Origin: JBASRP01 sp044866075
GTDB taxonomy: Bacteria > Actinomycetota > AC-67
Assembly: GCA_044866075.1 (NCBI GenBank)
Contig: JBIOTQ010000066.1
Coordinates: 1-29,407 of the forward strand
Direction: 5' to 3'
Length of the DNA stretch: 29,407 nucleotides
Position numbers and translations under genes: made by a program. The notes under the pieces were generated by a model that was not told the DNA's origin, searched no databases, and saw nothing but the letters and a program-made list of their open reading frames with translations. Of this stretch, positions 28,694 through 29,407 are shown one piece after another; position 1 is the first letter of the stretch, and every line of letters begins with the position of its first letter.

Positions 28694-29407
28694 ATGAAAC
28701 GGTTCGTCTTCTTGTTCCGCGGGGGCCCGCCCATCCTTCTTCTGACGCTCATCCTCGCGGGCGTAGGTGTTTGGCCCGGCGCGATGTCACCCACCGGTGC
28801 TCCCTCGCCACCCAAGGAGCTCGTCGTCACCACACCGGCTCCCTCACGACCGGACACCACACCGTTCTTCGATCGCCCGCGCGGTCTCGTGTTCCGAGGA
28901 TTGCAGCGCGGCGCAGGGGCGTGCCCCTCCGGCTGGGAGTTGATGGACCGACCCTCGACATGCACCCACGGTCCCGACCGAGCTCCATTGGGCGTCGATA
29001 CGACACGCGTTCGTTCGATCGCCGATCTGGTGGGGACGCTCCTTGGAGGATCGGAGTCGGCTGCGCCGGTCCCATGTTACGGAGACGGCGCGAGTGGCAA
29101 ACGCGTTCAGGTCGTCTACGCGCACGCCGCCGACGTTCCCGACCGCTTCGATGAGCTCGCTGCCTCGCTCAGGGAATGGGCCACCTATGTCGACGGGGTC
29201 TTCAACACAAGCGCCGCTAAAACAGGCGGCGTGCGCCACGTTCGCTACGTCACAGACGCAGATTGCAATCTCGCGATCCAGCGCGTTCAGCTATCCAACG
29301 CAGGCGACGACAGCTTCAGCGCGACCGTCAGCGAGCTCAGCTCGGTGGGACTACAACGATCTGATCGGAAGTACCTGGTTTGGACGGACGCATCGATCTA
29401 CTGTGGC
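28694..29407 (+). CDS. Secreted or anchored protein, possible metallopeptidase (3' partial)
   Basis: An open frame from ATG 28694 runs 238 codons to the window edge with no stop; GGGGGAGGG precedes the start. A hydrophobic segment (residues 12-30) suggests a signal or anchor, followed by a Pro/Ser/Thr-rich stretch (32-55). The exported part has cysteines at 77, 90, 128, 191 and 237 and blocks CTHGPDRAPLGVD, VPCYGDGASGKRVQ, VDGVFNTSAAKTGG, RHVRYVTD and RKYLVWTDASIYCG. From memory of the pattern, these resemble secreted actinobacterial proteins that continue into a zinc HExxH motif, but that part would lie beyond 29407. Coding status is secure; the family is tentative. Codon choice looks a little less GC-biased than in the housekeeping genes. 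Confidence 0.8.
   Translation, partial: MKRFVFLFRGGPPILLLTLILAGVGVWPGAMSPTGAPSPPKELVVTTPAPSRPDTTPFFDRPRGLVFRGLQRGAGACPSGWELMDRPSTCTHGPDRAPLGVDTTRVRSIADLVGTLLGGSESAAPVPCYGDGASGKRVQVVYAHAADVPDRFDELAASLREWATYVDGVFNTSAAKTGGVRHVRYVTDADCNLAIQRVQLSNAGDDSFSATVSELSSVGLQRSDRKYLVWTDASIYCG

Noticed and set aside
1..29407. tRNA, rRNA, CRISPR array, insertion sequence
   Set aside because: No cloverleaf, regular repeat-spacer array or transposase was seen on either strand by eye; a computed scan could still find a short RNA.

Overview
The window is a GC-rich, densely packed bacterial chromosome segment. It most likely comes from an actinobacterium, possibly a deep-branching or uncultured lineage; the class cannot be fixed from sequence alone. 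The reasons are two glutamine synthetases flanking GlnE, a GlnR-type operator, a BldC-like DNA-binding protein, two luciferase-like (LLM) oxidoreductases, many GTG starts, leaderless-looking promoters, and a gene order that parallels the cobT-cobS...gcvT...dlaT...lipB-lipA...glnA1-glnE-glnA2...panB segment of Mycobacterium tuberculosis.

Layout. Bases 1-3180 hold the end of a cobalamin operon (cobT, partial at the left edge, then cobS and cobQ), joined by 4-base start/stop overlaps. A tail-anchored zinc-ribbon protein follows (3212-3646). gcvT (minus strand) is divergent from a lipoate block, lpdA - E2 acyltransferase - lipB - lipA (4857-9231): E3, a lipoylated E2 and the two enzymes of de novo lipoylation, but no E1. 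A GlnR-like operator and a -35/-10 promoter precede glnA (9393-10808), an adenylylatable type I glutamine synthetase that ends in a hairpin.

Bases 10905-12895 are accessory: a free-standing LAGLIDADG endonuclease, two tandem SnoaL-like proteins and a BldC/MerR-like HTH protein. An alpha/beta hydrolase and glnE (minus strand) come next. The two halves of glnE are unusually alike. glnE is divergent from a peptidase S51 gene followed by an LLM oxidoreductase. A minus-strand operon, gdhA - small barrel protein - glnA2 (18425-21337), completes the nitrogen-assimilation theme. It is divergent from nadE (glutamine-dependent NAD synthetase) and an overlapping CBS-domain gene.

The right part has a small zinc-ribbon protein with a strong terminator, panB, and a convergent gene that fuses two membrane helices and a PH-like domain to a GH13 glucosidase. 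It ends with a second LLM oxidoreductase, a decayed cob(I)alamin adenosyltransferase pseudogene, and a secreted protein cut by the right edge. The most notable items are the near-duplicate GlnE domains, the membrane-PH-GH13 fusion, the GlnR operator, the homing-endonuclease insertion next to glnA, the adenosyltransferase remnant and the compact divergent leaderless promoters. I did not see CRISPR arrays, rRNA or tRNA genes, or an obvious defence system.
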